Assembly: GCA_950097015.1 (NCBI GenBank) | Contig: CATNEN010000001.1 | Location: 12,050,001-12,114,000, forward strand | Origin: Macrostomum hystrix | Taxonomy: Eukaryota; Platyhelminthes; Macrostomidae | DNA: 64,000 bases | Direction: 5' to 3' | Shown here: positions 51,735-63,505 of the stretch, piece after piece | Layout of the letters: each line of letters begins with the position of its first letter | Numbering within the stretch: the stretch's first letter is position 1 | Program-made: the position numbers and the translations under genes | Notes under the pieces: generated by a model | Database searches by the model: none | Seen by the model: the letters and a program-made list of their open reading frames with translations, nothing else | Told to the model about the DNA's origin: nothing

Positions 51735-52275
51735 GCGTCTATGGCCGAGTCCTTCTTTAGTTCAGTGTCCATGGCACAGTCCTTCTTTAGCTCAGTGTCT
51801 TTGGCCCAGTCCTTCAATATTTCAGCGTCTATGGCCCAGTCCTTCAGTTCAGCGTCTGTGGCCCAGTCCTTCATTAGTTCAGCGTCTATGGCCCAGTCCT
51901 TCAGTAGCTCAGCGTCTATGGCCAAGCCCTTCAGTATTTTAGTGTCTCTGGCCCAGTCCTTCAGTATTTCAGTGTCGATGGCCCAGTCCTTCTTTAGTTC
52001 AGTGTCTATGGCGCAGTCCGTCTTTAGTTCAGTGTCTATGGACCAGTCCTTCAGGACTTCAGTGTCTAGTCTCCAGTCCTTCAGGACTTCAGTGTCTAGT
52101 CCCCAGTACTTCAGTACATCAGTGTCTAGTCCCAGTCATTCAGTTACCCAGCGTCTATGGCCCATTCCTTCATTAGTTCAGCGTCTATGGCCCAGCCTTC
52201 AGTAGGTCAGTGTCTATCGCCCAGTCCATCAGTATGTTAGTGTCTATTGCCCAGTCCTTCTGTAGTTCAATGCTA
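51735..52275. repeat. 30-bp tandem array, copy 1
   Basis: About 18 units containing cagtccttcagtaggtcagt then gtctatggcc, more diverged than copies 2 and 3. Because the period is a multiple of three, frames stay open (SVSMAQSFS-type peptides). Confidence 0.95.
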
Positions 52276-52765
52276 ATTCCCCAGAACTCACCATGCAAAA
52301 ATACACTCGTTTTTCTATCTACAGCCCTCACATAAACATCTTTTTTATCCTAGTAGTGATTCGGTTATTTACTCATTTTACTTGTTTACTAGTTTTCCTA
52401 GCCGTGAAAATGTCGGACTCACACATTGGGAACTAGTAAGTCAATTGCTTCCCAGCCGGAGCCCATAATTGAATTGCCTGACGTGGAAGCAGAGAAAGGA
52501 TTAGGACGAGCGAGACCCCAGCCGCAAAGGAAACTCACTCAAAGGAAACTCCCTGACCCAGATAGAATTATCCGAACGAAAGAAATTCCAGGAAACCAGC
52601 TACAACAGAGTTTTGAAACCTCAACTGGCATATTTTCCTTGTTCACTAACACTATAAGCTCTACATGTAGTGAATTGTAACTTCACTGAATCTAATGGAT
52701 GAGTGTGACTTTAAGCACTTTTAAGTGTATAAGCTAGCTTAGAGTCACTTCAGTAGGCCTGTGTT
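52276..52765 (+). other. Unique DNA with a possible short exon
   Basis: An acceptor-like ttttcctag near 52401 precedes an ATG at 52410. A short frame (MSDSHIGN) then runs into a perfect donor-like gtaagt. It could be a first coding exon, but no matching second exon was found before the GPCR start. An 84-residue open frame at 52426-52680 in another frame is unrecognised. Confidence 0.25.
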
Positions 52766-52769
52766 TATT

Positions 52770-53345
52770 CGCCAGTCCTTCAGTAGTTCAGTGTCTATGT
52801 CCCAGTGCTTCAGTATGTCAGTGTCTATGGCACAGTCCATCTGTATGTTAGTGTCTATGGCCCAGTCCTTCAGTAGTTCAGCGTCAATGGCCCAGTGCTT
52901 CAGTAGGTCAGTGTCTATGGCCCAGTCCTTCAGTAGGTCAGTGTCTATGGCCCAGTCCTTCAGTATTTCAGTGTCTATGGCCCAGTGCTTCAGTAGGTCA
53001 GTGTCTATGGCCCAGTCCTTCAGTAGGTCAGTGTCTATGGCCCAGTCCTTCAGTATTTCAGTGTCTATGGCCCAGTGCTTCAGTAGGTCAGTGTCTATGG
53101 CCCAGTCCTTCAGTATTTCAGTGTCTATGGCCCAGTGCTTCAGTAGGTCAGTGTCTATGGCCCAGTCCTTCAGTAGGTCAGTGTCTAAGGCCCAGTCCTT
53201 CAGTATTTCAGTGTCTATGGCCCAGTGCTTCAGTAGGTCATTGTCTATGGCCCAGTCCTTCAGTATTTCAGTGTCTATGGCCCAGTCCTTCGGTAGTTCA
53301 GTGTCTAGGGCACAGTCCTTCAGTATGTCAGAGTCCGTGTACAAT
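52770..53345. repeat. 30-bp tandem array, copy 2
   Basis: About 19 well-conserved units of the same 30-bp repeat and orientation as 51735-52275. Two unit subtypes (ccttcagtatttcag and gcttcagtaggtcag) alternate in a higher-order pattern. Confidence 0.96.
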
Positions 53346-53620
53346 TCTCCATAGTTTATTTGCAAAATCCCATCACAGTTCAGAGTCTGTGCATGCTTTG
53401 TCCATTGCCCTGACCATGCTTTCTGGGAATCGAGAGAGAGAGACGAGCGAATGAGTGAGCGGCCTGCAGCCAATGGGAGAATCGGATGGTTAAGATTTGT
53501 TAATGTTGCATTTAAGCAGACGGCTAACCCTGAGATATCATTGTCCTTCGTTCCCTTTGAGAGCATCTTCGTGAAAATTTCTATTTCAAATTAATCTCGA
53601 CTTAACCAAAATTCGTGAGC
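53346..53620 (+). promoter_or_regulatory. Presumed 5' flank/5' UTR of the GPCR
   Basis: The only unique DNA between the 30-bp array and the GPCR start codon, so promoter and 5' UTR should lie here. A purine stretch (gagagagagacgagcg) is present. No definite TATA box or initiator was seen. Confidence 0.4.
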
Positions 53621-56600
53621 ATGTCTGCGGAATTGCCCGAACTGACAACCTCGGTGAGAGCTTCCGCCGTTTGCACTTTTTCTGTTAGCACTTTGTGTCT
53701 CGTCAAATAAAATTTTATTCATGTTTGATTAATTTCATCTCCAAAGGGCAAATCTTTAGCATTCTCAAAATTTTTGTTGCTACTCCTAAATTAAACTTTT
53801 GGTGATTCTGCCGCTTCAGTGATTTCCCCACTTAAGTGATTCTCCCCCAGTACTTAAGTGATTCTACCCCAGTACTTAAGTGATTCTCTCCCAGTACTTA
53901 GGTGATTCTGCACCAGTGATTGTAGATAGGGGAATATTTAGACCAGGGTAATACTCGTAGACACAGACCTACTGAAAAGATCGGCCATAGCCCTGAACTA
54001 CTGAAGGACTGGGCCATAGACACTGACATACTGAAGCACTGGGCCATAGACACTGACATACTGAAGCACTGGGCCATAGACACTGACATACTGAATGACT
54101 GGGCCATAGACACTGACATACTGAAGGACTGGGCCATAGACACTGACATACTGAAGCACTGGGCCATAGACACTGACATACTGAAGCACTGGGCCATAGA
54201 CACTGACATACTGAAGCACTGGGCCATAGACACTGTCATACTGAATGACTGGGCCATAGACACTAACATACTGAAGGACTGGGCCATAGACACTGACATA
54301 CTGAAGCACTGGGCCATAGACACTGACATACTGAAGCACTGGGCCATAGACACTGACATACTGAAGCACTGGGCCATAGACACTGACATACTGAATGACT
54401 GGGCCATAGACACTGACATACTGAAGGACTGGGCCATAGACACTGACATACTGAAGCACTGGGCCATAGACACTGACATACTGAAGCACTGGGCCATAGA
54501 CACTGACATACTGAAGCACTGGGCCATAGACACTGACATACTGAAGCACTGGGCCATAGACACTGACATACTGAAGCACTGGGCCATAGACACTGACATA
54601 CTGAATGACTGGGCCATAGACACTAACATACTGAAGGACTGGGCCATAGACAGTGACATACTGAAGGACTGGGCCATAGACACTAACAACTTTTTTGATT
54701 CTTCCATGACCTCAATTTACCTTCTCTGTCCTTCACTCCCCTCAAAATCCTAGATTGAGGATTCAGTCAAAGACTGGGTCAACAGTCAAAGACTGGCAAA
54801 AACGAGGTCTCCCTAAAGTAAATTTCAAAATTAGACACTGTGAGATTAGAGTGCATTTCTTAACAGAAAAATGATTCGGTAAAGTTAGCAAAAGAGGATT
54901 ACGAAAATCTAAAATGACTTTAATGGACTCAAGATTGCTGTAGCAATTTTTTGTAGATGAAGAAATTGGCAAGGTATTTAAATTAGGTTGACTGGATAAT
55001 TGATTTGCTAGCTAGAAGCGATAATAACTCGTCGTCGTCTGCTTTCACAACGAAGATTTAATTTTTCATTTTGCTTTTTTTCGCCAGGTGGCAAATGAAA
55101 AACCGAGGCCATGAAAAATGGGAAAGAGAAATTTCTAATTAGTTGGGCATTTTCGTTTTCAGACCTTCTTTTGGCGCGTGCTTTTACAAACTAAATTAAC
55201 AAAAAATGGGGTGTTAAACTGGAGTTGAACTTTTATTATTTCCAATTTAATTGTCCACACCACTGTTAGCAAACTGCGAGTTCTGAGCAGAACAGCTGGA
55301 GTGAATTGGATTTTAAAATCTGTTTTATTCAAATCGCTTCCTTCATTGTTCTTGAATCCCCCAAACTGTCTAGCACTATTCTAGAGTTGAAAAAATTCTT
55401 GATTTTGTGAAAGAAATCGACTTCCGTAAAAAACTTTAATGCTTTCTATCAAAAGTACCTACCCCCACCCTAGCATACGAGATTCAACCTAGCATACAAG
55501 ACTCGAGACCTGTACATAAGCTCCTTCAATCAAATTTACTCGTTTTTTTTCATTTATACATCTCACTAAAATATACATTAAGCAGAGTTTCTCATCGTAG
55601 TGTGCACCACCACTATCTCTCTCCCTAACGTACATTCACCACTATCTCTCTCCCTAACGTACATTCACCACTGTCTCTCTCCCTAACGTACATTCACCAC
55701 TGTCTCTCTCCCTAAAGTACATTCACCACTGTCTCTCTCCCTAACGTACATTCACCACTATCTCTCTCCCTAACGTACATTCACCACTGTCTCTCTCCCT
55801 AACGTACATTCACCACTATCTCTCTCCCTAACGTACATTCACCACTATCTCTCTCCCTAGCGTACATTCACCACTGTCTCTCTCCCTAACGTACATTCAC
55901 CACTATCTCTCTCCCTAGCGTACATTCACCACTGTCTCTCTCCCTAACGTACATTCACCACTGTCTCTCTCCCTAACGTACATTCACCACTATCTCTCTC
56001 CCTAGCGTACATTCACCACTATCTCTCTCCCTAGCGTACATTCACCACTGTCTCTCTCCCTAATGTACATTCACCACTATCTCTCTCCCTAACGTACATT
56101 CACCACTGTCTCTCTCCTTAACGTACATTCACCACTATCTCTCTCCCTAACGTACATTCACCACTATCTCTCTCCCTAACGTACATTCACCACTGTCTCT
56201 CTCCCTAACGTACATTCACCACTATCTCTCTGTCTAACGTACATTCACCACTGTCTCTCTCCCTAATGTACATTCACCACTGTCTCTCTGTCTAACGTAC
56301 ATTCACCACTGTCTCTCTCTCTAACGTACATTCACCACTTGTCTCTCTCTCTAATATACATTCACCTCTGTCTCTCTGTCTAATGTACATTCACCACTGT
56401 CTCTCTGCCTAATGTACATTCACCACTTGTCTCTCTCCCTAATGTACATTCACCTCTGTCTCTCTGTCTAATGTACATTCACCTCTGTCTCTCTAATGTA
56501 CATTCACCACTGTCTCTCTCCCTAACGTACATTCACCACTGTCTCTCTCTCTAATGTACATTCACCTCTGTCTCTTTAATGTACATTCACCACTGTCTCT

Positions 56601-59133
56601 CTCCCTAATGTACATTCACCTCTGTCTCTCTGTCTAATGTACATTCACCACTGTCTCTCTGCCTAATGTACATTCACCACTTGTCTCTCTCCCTAATGTA
56701 CATTCACCTCTGTCTCTCTGTCTAATGTACATTCACCTCTGTCTCTCTAATGTACATTCACCACTGTCTCTCTCCCTAACGTACATTCACCACTGTCTCT
56801 CTCTCTAATGTACATTCACCTCTGTCTCTTTAATGTACATTCACCACTGTCTCTCTCCCTAATGTACATTCACCTCTGTCTCTCTGTCTAATGTACATTC
56901 ACCTCTGTCTCTCTAATGTACATTCACCACTTGTCTCTCTCTCTAATATACATTCACCTCTGTCTCTCTGTCTAATGTACATTCACCACTGTCTCTCTGC
57001 CTAATGTACATTCACCACTTGTCTCTCTCCCTAATGTACATTCACCTCTGTCTCTCTGTCTAATGTACATTCACCTCTGTCTCTCTAATGTACATTCACC
57101 ACTGTCTCTCTCCCTAACGTACATTCACCACTGTCTCTCTCTCTAATGTACATTCACCTCTGTCTCTTTAATGTACATTCACCACTGTCTCTCTCCCTAA
57201 TGTACATTCACCTCTGTCTCTCTGTCTAATGTACATTCACCTCTGTCTCTCTAATGTACATTCACCACTGTCTCTCTCTCTAATGTACATTCACCACTGT
57301 CTCTCTCCCTAACGTACATTTACCACTGTCTCTCTCTCTAATGTACATTCACCTCTGTCTCTCTAATGTACATTCACCACTGTCTCTCTCCCTAATGTAC
57401 ATTCACCTCTGTCTCTCTAATGTACATTCACCACTGTCTCTCTCCCTAACGTACATTCACCACTGTCTCTCTCCCTAACGTACATTCACCACTGTCTCTC
57501 TCCCTAATGTACATTCACCTCTGTCTCTCTCCCTAATGTACATTCACCTCTGTCTCTCTAATGTACATTCACCACTGTCTCTCTCCATCCATCCATCCAT
57601 CCATCACCTTGATGCACATTCGCTCTTGCCCATATTTACATTAACTAATTCCTCACCCTAGTATGCATTTCTCTCCTACGAGTAATCAATAGACTGCCAC
57701 TAAAAGTACATCCGCACGGTGAAACCCGCAGGCGGCAGTCAACTTAACCCTGCCGCCCTACCCGGGTCTGGGCAAGGCTAGCGTGGCCAAGCTCAGCGTC
57801 CTGCTGGCCCTGTTCACCTTCTCCCTGCTGACGAACCTGCGCACACTCCGACGCGTCATCAACAACCGGAGAAATCCGCAGTGCAGCCAGCTCATGCTGC
57901 ACCTAGTCCTAGCCGACCTGCTTGTGGTGCTCTTCTGCTTCTTCGGCACCGTTGCCTGGATTCTCACTGTGCAGTTCTATGGCGGAGACATGCTGTGCCG
58001 CATCTTCAAATTCATGCAGGGCGTGTCACTGTCCGCCAGTGCCTATGTCACCGTGGCAATAGGCATCGACCGGTCCATCGCTGTGGTGCGACCCTGGAAC
58101 TATAACAACCCGACAGTCAGGAACAGACTGCTGACCACTGCGTGGCTGTCTGCCTTTCTGGTGTCCTCTCCGCTGGTGCGACAAACTCCCTCATCCTCTG
58201 ACACCCGCCTGATACTCTACCATCCTCTGACACCCGCCTGATACTCTGCCATCCTCTGACACCCGCCTGATACTCTACCATCCTCTGACACCCGCCTGAT
58301 ACTCTACCATCCTCTGACACCCGCTTGATACTCTACCATCCTCTGACACCCGCTTGATACTCTGCCATCCTCTGACACCCGCCTGATACTCTGCCATCCT
58401 CTGACACCCGCCTGATACTCTACCATCCTCTGACACCCGCCTGATACTCTACCATCCTATGACACCCGCCTGATACTCTACCATCCTATGACACCCGCCT
58501 GATACTCTACCATCCTATGACGCCCGCCTGATACTCTACCATCCTGTGACACCCGCCTGATACTCTGCCATCCTCTGACACCCGCCTGATACTCTACTAT
58601 CCTCAGACACCCGCCTGATACTCTACTATCCTCAGACACCCGCTTTTTATAAGAAAAAACGTTTTTTAAAAATTTATTTTTATGTAAAGGGCACAGGGTC
58701 TTTGTTCAGGTGAAATTAGCTGGCTAGACAATGGGAATTTGGAATAATTAGTACCTTCTGCAGCAAAGAATGGCACCTGTGCTCCGAAAATTATAAGCTT
58801 TTTCTTATCGTTGCAGTATTATTTCTTCCTAAAAGCCGAATTTATGTTCACCTCGCACAACAGTCCAGTTAAACAAAAGAAAATCTCCTACACAATTTCC
58901 CCAGTTGTTCTTCTTTGGCTTGGCTCGCGGACCCTGGGAAAAGGACTTCTACCAGTGCGTCTCTCTCGATATGCAACCAGACACTGCCTACCGACTAGCC
59001 CAACACATGGACAAGATCGTCATGAGCTTCATGGCGTTCAACCTGACCAGTCTATTTCTGGCACCCGTGTGCTGCCTGAGCATTGCCTACGGACTCATTG
59101 TGAGCCGCATTGCGGCCAAATCAAAGGAATTGG
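53621..59133 (+). CDS. GnRH/corazonin/AKH receptor-like GPCR (5' part; 3' end not in view)
   Basis: Exons 53621-53653, 57732-58175 and 58905-59133, with GT-AG junctions and agreeing phases (0, 0, 1). The first exon is only 11 codons (MSAELPELTTS), followed by a 4.08-kb intron. The next has an N-glycosylation site (NLT, residues 15-17). TM1 is at about 31-50 and TM2 at about 66-91 with LADL (D73). WILTVQFYGGDMLC then leads to the TM3 cysteine (C100), and DRS stands at the DRY position (124-126). TM4 ends exon 2. Exon 3 starts with LFFFGLARGPWEKDFYQC (disulfide partner C177) and has TM5. The AW-x-TVQW/F-x-G-D-x-LC pattern and FYQC loop are typical of the GnRH/AKH/corazonin receptor family, which binds short neuropeptides and couples mainly to Gq. 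TM6 and TM7 were not found before 64000, so the gene continues beyond the window or is truncated. Confidence 0.82.
53818..53910. repeat. Short 22-bp array in GPCR intron 1
   Basis: Four or five copies of cagtacttaagtgattctcc followed by cc, close to the 5' end of intron 1. Confidence 0.8.
53990..54692. repeat. 30-bp tandem array, copy 3 (inverted), in GPCR intron 1
   Basis: About 23 units containing gactgggccatagacactga then catactgaag. This is the reverse complement of the arrays at 51735 and 52770, with about one difference per unit. Very homogeneous, so recently expanded. Confidence 0.97.
54693..55595. other. Unique AT-rich part of GPCR intron 1
   Basis: About 900 bp without a supported gene or recognisable mobile element. 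Confidence 0.4.
55600..57605. repeat. 29-bp tandem array in GPCR intron 1
   Basis: About 70 units containing acgtacattcaccactgtct then ctctcccta, with shorter variants (ctctgtctctctaatgt). A higher-order block of about 300 bp repeats in the second half. Each unit has CTAAC/CTAAT and a pyrimidine tract. The array ends in a (catc)n run near 57582-57604. Confidence 0.96.
58185..58645. repeat. 29-bp tandem array in GPCR intron 2
   Basis: About 16 units containing tgatactctaccatcctctg then acacccgcc, starting within about 15 bp of the intron's donor (58176). Intron 2 is 58176-58904. Confidence 0.95.
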
Positions 59134-59337
59134 GTGAGCGACAGTTTGTGACACAGTACAGTCGTCCCTTTGTCACATTTTACACTTTTTAACCATGTAG
59201 AAAATTATAATGATAAGTACAAATATGCACGAACATTGCACTTAACTTTGTTGCAGTAAAAAGCTTTTTTTTCATGCAACGAACTCATCTACTAATTAAT
59301 AATAATAACAATATAATAATAATCATAATAATAATTG

Positions 59338-59673
59338 CAGGAGGGCTGCAGGCAATGGCACATCATTTGGTGATACTAGACCCGCAACCAGCGAGGAGGC
59401 AATTCTGTTCATTTCGCTGACTCCTGAGCACACACGCACTCAGATATCGTACGCAGGCACACACGCACACAGGCGTGTACATCTGCCCTGACTTTCTCAT
59501 TGTCGGGCAGTGTACACTTCACTGTGCCTTGGAGGGCGTAAATTGCACGACAAGCCCCCAAGCCTTCTCTCCGCGGCTGCGCCCCAAACGAATGTGACCT
59601 CGCCGCGGAATCGAGCTCAGGGACCTTGGTGCGAGAGGCAAACGCGTAAGACCGCTGTGCCACTCACCCACTC
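59338..59673 (-). mobile_element. SINE family A copy, near full length
   Basis: Family A body and tRNA-like head on the minus strand. The A-box region is slightly altered (tggcacagcggtc), while the B-box-like gagctcgattcc is intact. A 21-bp piece of the body is deleted relative to the 2213 copy. Confidence 0.85.
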
Positions 59674-59724
59674 AAGTCAGCCATCCTTAATCGGTATAAA
59701 ATGCAAACTGTCGCCCAACAGCCT

Positions 59725-59965
59725 GCTCACAATGCACCAGTGGTTAGAGCTTCGGGCTTCCAACTGAGGCGTCGGGGGTTCGAATCGCTGTCGAATTCAT
59801 TGTTACTTCAATTCACCCAGCTGTCAACTGAGTACTAGCATCGGCTCTGTCTTGGGTGTGGTCTGACTGGGGTAGTCCACAGACTGAACTGCCGTGTAAA
59901 CAGCTTAAGTAGGTCAACCAGACGAAACTTAATAACTCTGTCTAGAGCAATTTTCATCCTTACGA
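59725..59965 (+). mobile_element. SINE family B copy
   Basis: tRNA-like head with A-box-like accagtggttagagc and B box gggggttcgaatcgc. The body then has caattcacccagctgtcaac and a cagtccacagactgaa-like segment. Confidence 0.75.
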
Positions 59966-60059
59966 GCGATTAGCTGCCGCACCGCAGTCAAGAACTGCTA
60001 AATTCTTTAAACTAAGGCTGAAATCAACTTAACTCTTGTTTAAGATTAAAGTAATAGTA

Positions 60060-60258
60060 AGTAATGTTTAATTGATAGTAATTGATTTCACCTGCCCCAA
60101 TTGAGTCAGAGGTCCAGCCGACAGCACAGCCGCAACTATTTCGGCTTGCCATGTGTCTTGCTAAAGTACACAAATTGTTCCAGTGTAGTCGGGAATCGAA
60201 CCTCCGACCTTCAAGTCGTGTTTTCGACACTCTAGCCACTAGGCTACAACCCCCACTC
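60060..60258 (-). mobile_element. SINE family B copy, inverted
   Basis: On the minus strand, a clear tRNA-like head: ttgtagcctagtggctagag (A box) and ggaggttcgattcccgac (B box). The aatttgtgtactttagcaag segment and a tail ending in ggggcaggtgaaatcaat follow. It faces the 59725 copy. The central segment is shortened compared with the 21640 copy. Confidence 0.8.
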
Positions 60259-60785
60259 TAAAAGATTTCCAGGAAAGCCGTGTTTCAAACTGGTGCTTAA
60301 ACTGGTGCTGCAGTTGCGGTTAGTTGTCACTCTTCTTGGTTAACTATTCAACTGAAGCAATAAAAAAATTCGTTTTTAAGGAAACAATCTATTTTCACAA
60401 GCTGGCCTAGAATTCGAACTCCCGACCTCGTTCATAGCTGAACCTCGAAACAATATACTCGCAGATTTTGGTCTCCATTTATCATCATAGAAAGAAACCG
60501 TTTGTCAGATTTTTTCATAGTTAAGCGTTTGTCTCTTTGTGAGATGAATACGAAAGATAGGAGGGCCTATTCAAGGCTAGCTTTGGCTTTCCGCTTATCG
60601 ATTCAGGGTCGGTTTTTCGCTAGTTCAGTGGAGCCTGACTTATCATTGTCCCTGATGATGGCATCCTGCACTTTTAGAGGCTTGTTGGGTGCAACTGTGA
60701 GCTGCCAGTAGGAGGGCATTGTTCTAAAATATGAAACAGAGAAACGGAACCCGATTTCGGAAATAGGGAGAGGAGCGGAGGAGGA
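60259..60785. other. Unique DNA with a possible tRNA-like remnant
   Basis: No supported gene. Near 60410-60430, gaattcgaactcccgacc is a B-box-like sequence on the minus strand, perhaps another decayed SINE head. Confidence 0.35.
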
Positions 60786-60789
60786 AGGA

Positions 60790-61855
60790 GAGGGATGGAA
60801 AGGAGCAGGGAAAGGCGGAAAGGGACAGGAAGGGGCGGAAAGGGACAGGAAGGGGCGGAAAGGGAAAGGAAGGGCGGAAAGGGACAGGAAGGGGCGGAAA
60901 GGGACAGGAAGGGGCGGAAAGGGAAAGGAAGGGCGGAAAGGGACAGGAAGGGGCGGAAAGGGACAGGAAGGGGCGGAAAGGGAAAGGAAGGGCGGAAAGG
61001 GACAGGAAGGGGCGGAAAGGGACAGGAAGGGGCGGAAAGGGACAAGGAAGGGGCGGAAAGGGACAGGAAGGGGCGGAAAGGGAAAGGAAGGGCGGAAAGG
61101 GACAGGAAGGGGCGGAAAGGGACAGGAAGGGGCGGAAAGGGAAAGGAAGGGCGGAAAGGGACAGGAAGGGGCGGAAAGGGACAGGAAGGGGCGGAAAGGG
61201 AAAGGAAGGGCGGAAAGGGACAGGAAGGGGCGGAAAGGGAAAGGAAGGGCGGAAAGGGACAGGAAGGGGCGGAAAGGGACAGGAAGGGGCGGAAAGGGAA
61301 AGGAAGGGCGGAAAGGGACAGGAAGGGGCGGAAAGGGACAGGAAGGGGCGGAAAGGGACAGGAAGGGGCGGAAAGGGACAGGAAGGGGCGGAAAGGGAAA
61401 GGAAGGGCGGAAAGGGACAGGAAGGGGCGGAAAGGGACAGGAAGGGGCGGAAAGTGACAGGAAGGGGCGGAAAGGGAAAGGAAGGGGCGGAAAGGGAAAG
61501 GAAGGGCGGAAAGGGACAGGAAGGGGCGGAAAGGGACAGGAAGGGGCGGAAAGGGACAGGAAGGGGCGGAAAGGGACAGGAAGGGGCGGAAAGGGAAAGG
61601 AAGGGCGGAAAGGGACAGGAAGGGGCGGAAAGGGACAGGAAGGGGCGGAAAGGGACAGGAAGGGGCGGAAAGGGACAGGAAGGGGCGGAAAGGGAAAGGA
61701 AGGGCGGAAAGGGACAGGAAGGGGCGGAAAGGGACAGGAAGGGGCGGAAAGGGACAGGAAGGGGCGGAAAGGGAAAGGAAGGGGCGGAAAGGGAAAGGAA
61801 GGGCGGAAAGGGACAGGAAGGGGCGGAAAGGGAAAGGAAGGGCGGAAAGCAAACA
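60790..61855. repeat. 20-bp purine-rich array
   Basis: More than 50 copies of aggaaggggcggaaagggac, with 19-bp and aaagg variants in regular alternation. Both strands stay open, giving a 392-residue minus-strand frame and plus-strand Arg/Lys/Gly/Glu frames. None is supported as a gene. Confidence 0.97.
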
Positions 61856-61859
61856 GAAG

Positions 61860-62275
61860 CCTAAAAGAAAATAAATATTTATTGATTTATATATATATTC
61901 GTGGATTCAAGTAAATCTAGCTATTTCACTGTGGGGTGCGCCTAATCTACTCCGATAATCCTTTTATTGGGAGCACTCTCGGCGCTAATCCAATCAGACG
62001 GCAAACCTAATCCTCCTGTTAGATCACGGCTTTGCTCCTCAGTTTTTTAATTAGTTTTGCTACTCAGATGAGCACTCTGGAAATACGCTCGTAGTAATTC
62101 GGATTAAATGCGGACCTTCAGACTGAGATTTATGGCATTTTGCCGTTTGTTATGCAAATAGTGTAGAAAAACTTGTACTTCTACTGTTTAGATTAGATAA
62201 TTGGTACGGGCTCTAAATCCGATTTTTCATGTTCAATTGATTTCTGAACTCGACTTTCAAATATTGACGATTTTC
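61860..62275. other. Unique AT-rich DNA
   Basis: About 415 bp with no recognised feature. GPCR exons for TM6-TM7 were looked for here and not seen. Confidence 0.35.
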
Positions 62276-62277
62276 GT

Positions 62278-62915
62278 AATTCGACGATTTTCCCCAATCT
62301 GTCAATTTTCCCCATTCCACAATTCTCCCAATCCGACGATTCTCCCAATTTGACTATTTTCCCAATCCGACGATTTTCCCCAATCTGACAATTTTCCCAA
62401 TTCCACGATTCTCCCAATCTGATAATTTTCCCAATCTGGAAATTCTCCCAATCTGACAATTTTCCCAATTCCACGATTCTCCCAATCTGACGATTTTCCC
62501 CAATCTGACAATTTTCCCCATTCCACAATTCTCCCAATCCGACGATTCTCCAAATCCGACGATTCTCCCAATTCGACTATTTAACCGATTCGACGATTCT
62601 CCCAATTTGACTATTTTCCCAATCCGACGATTTTCCCCAATCTGACAATTTTCCCAATTCCACGATTCTCCCGATTCCACGATTCTCCCAATCTGATAAT
62701 TTTCCCAATCTGACAATTTTTCTAATCTGACAATTTTCGCAATCTGGAAATTTTCACGATCTGACAATTTTCCCAATTCCCCGATTCTCCCAATTCGATA
62801 GTTTTCCAAATCCGACGATTCTCCCAATCCGACGATTCTCCCAATCCGACGATTCTCCCAATCCGACGATTCTCTCAATCCGACGATTCTCCAAATTGGA
62901 AGATTTTCTCAATTC
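62278..62915. repeat. 15-17 bp tandem array, left block
   Basis: Copies of gacgattctcccaattc and related units (gacaattttcccaat, ctggaaattctcc) in loosely ordered blocks. Confidence 0.93.
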
Positions 62916-63505
62916 TCCGAGTTACCCAGTTGTGCTTTAGTAGCAAATGATATAGTTAAACAGGACAGTAATTTCACCGGCAATCAGAACAAATGACGTT
63001 GGGTCAAGGCTACAGTGAATTGCTCTGAAATTGCTCAAATTTCAAACTGTGACTATCAGGGAATGTCATCAGGCTGCATTCACAGCAACATAAAAGACTT
63101 TGTTGCGCCGAAAATCTGAAATTTACCTTTTCAATTCTCGCATAAGTGTTCATAGACCTGAAGTCCTTCTTGTTTTTAATTAGTCCGTGACTAGAAAGCC
63201 TTGAGGCATTCGACCATTGTGGCATCTAGAAATTCGTCTATAACGCTAAAAATAGATATTTTTTATCAAGCGCCTAGATGTACTCTTTGCAGGCTCACAA
63301 ATACGTGTCGCATTGGTTTGTGCACGATTTAGATTTTTTAAATACCCACTGCCTACTACTGTATAAACGTCTATGGCGAATATTGGTTCAATATTATAAT
63401 AACTAACACTATACTCAATACAGTATAACCAAAAACTAATAGCCAACATGGTTACATGATGAAATTTTGTGAGCAGAAAAGTAAGCTGGTGGATGTTAGT
63501 GAGTA
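62916..63505. other. Unique DNA between two blocks of the same array
   Basis: About 590 bp with no recognised gene, separating two blocks of the 15-17 bp repeat. Either a later insertion or the remains of an unamplified spacer. Confidence 0.4.

Noticed and set aside
52410-52435. First exon of an additional gene (MSDSHIGN...)
   Set aside because: Good acceptor and donor context, but no following exon in a matching phase was found before the GPCR start. It is listed only as a possibility.
53898-54707. 269-residue repetitive frame (VSMAQSFSMS)
   Set aside because: Product of the 30-bp array, which stays open in several frames because 30 is divisible by three. It lies within the GPCR intron.
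60674-61852. 392-residue minus-strand frame rich in Pro, Phe, Ser and Leu
   Set aside because: It is generated by the 20-bp purine array. 60 bp equals three units and 20 codons, so several frames stay open by periodicity. There is no domain or start context.
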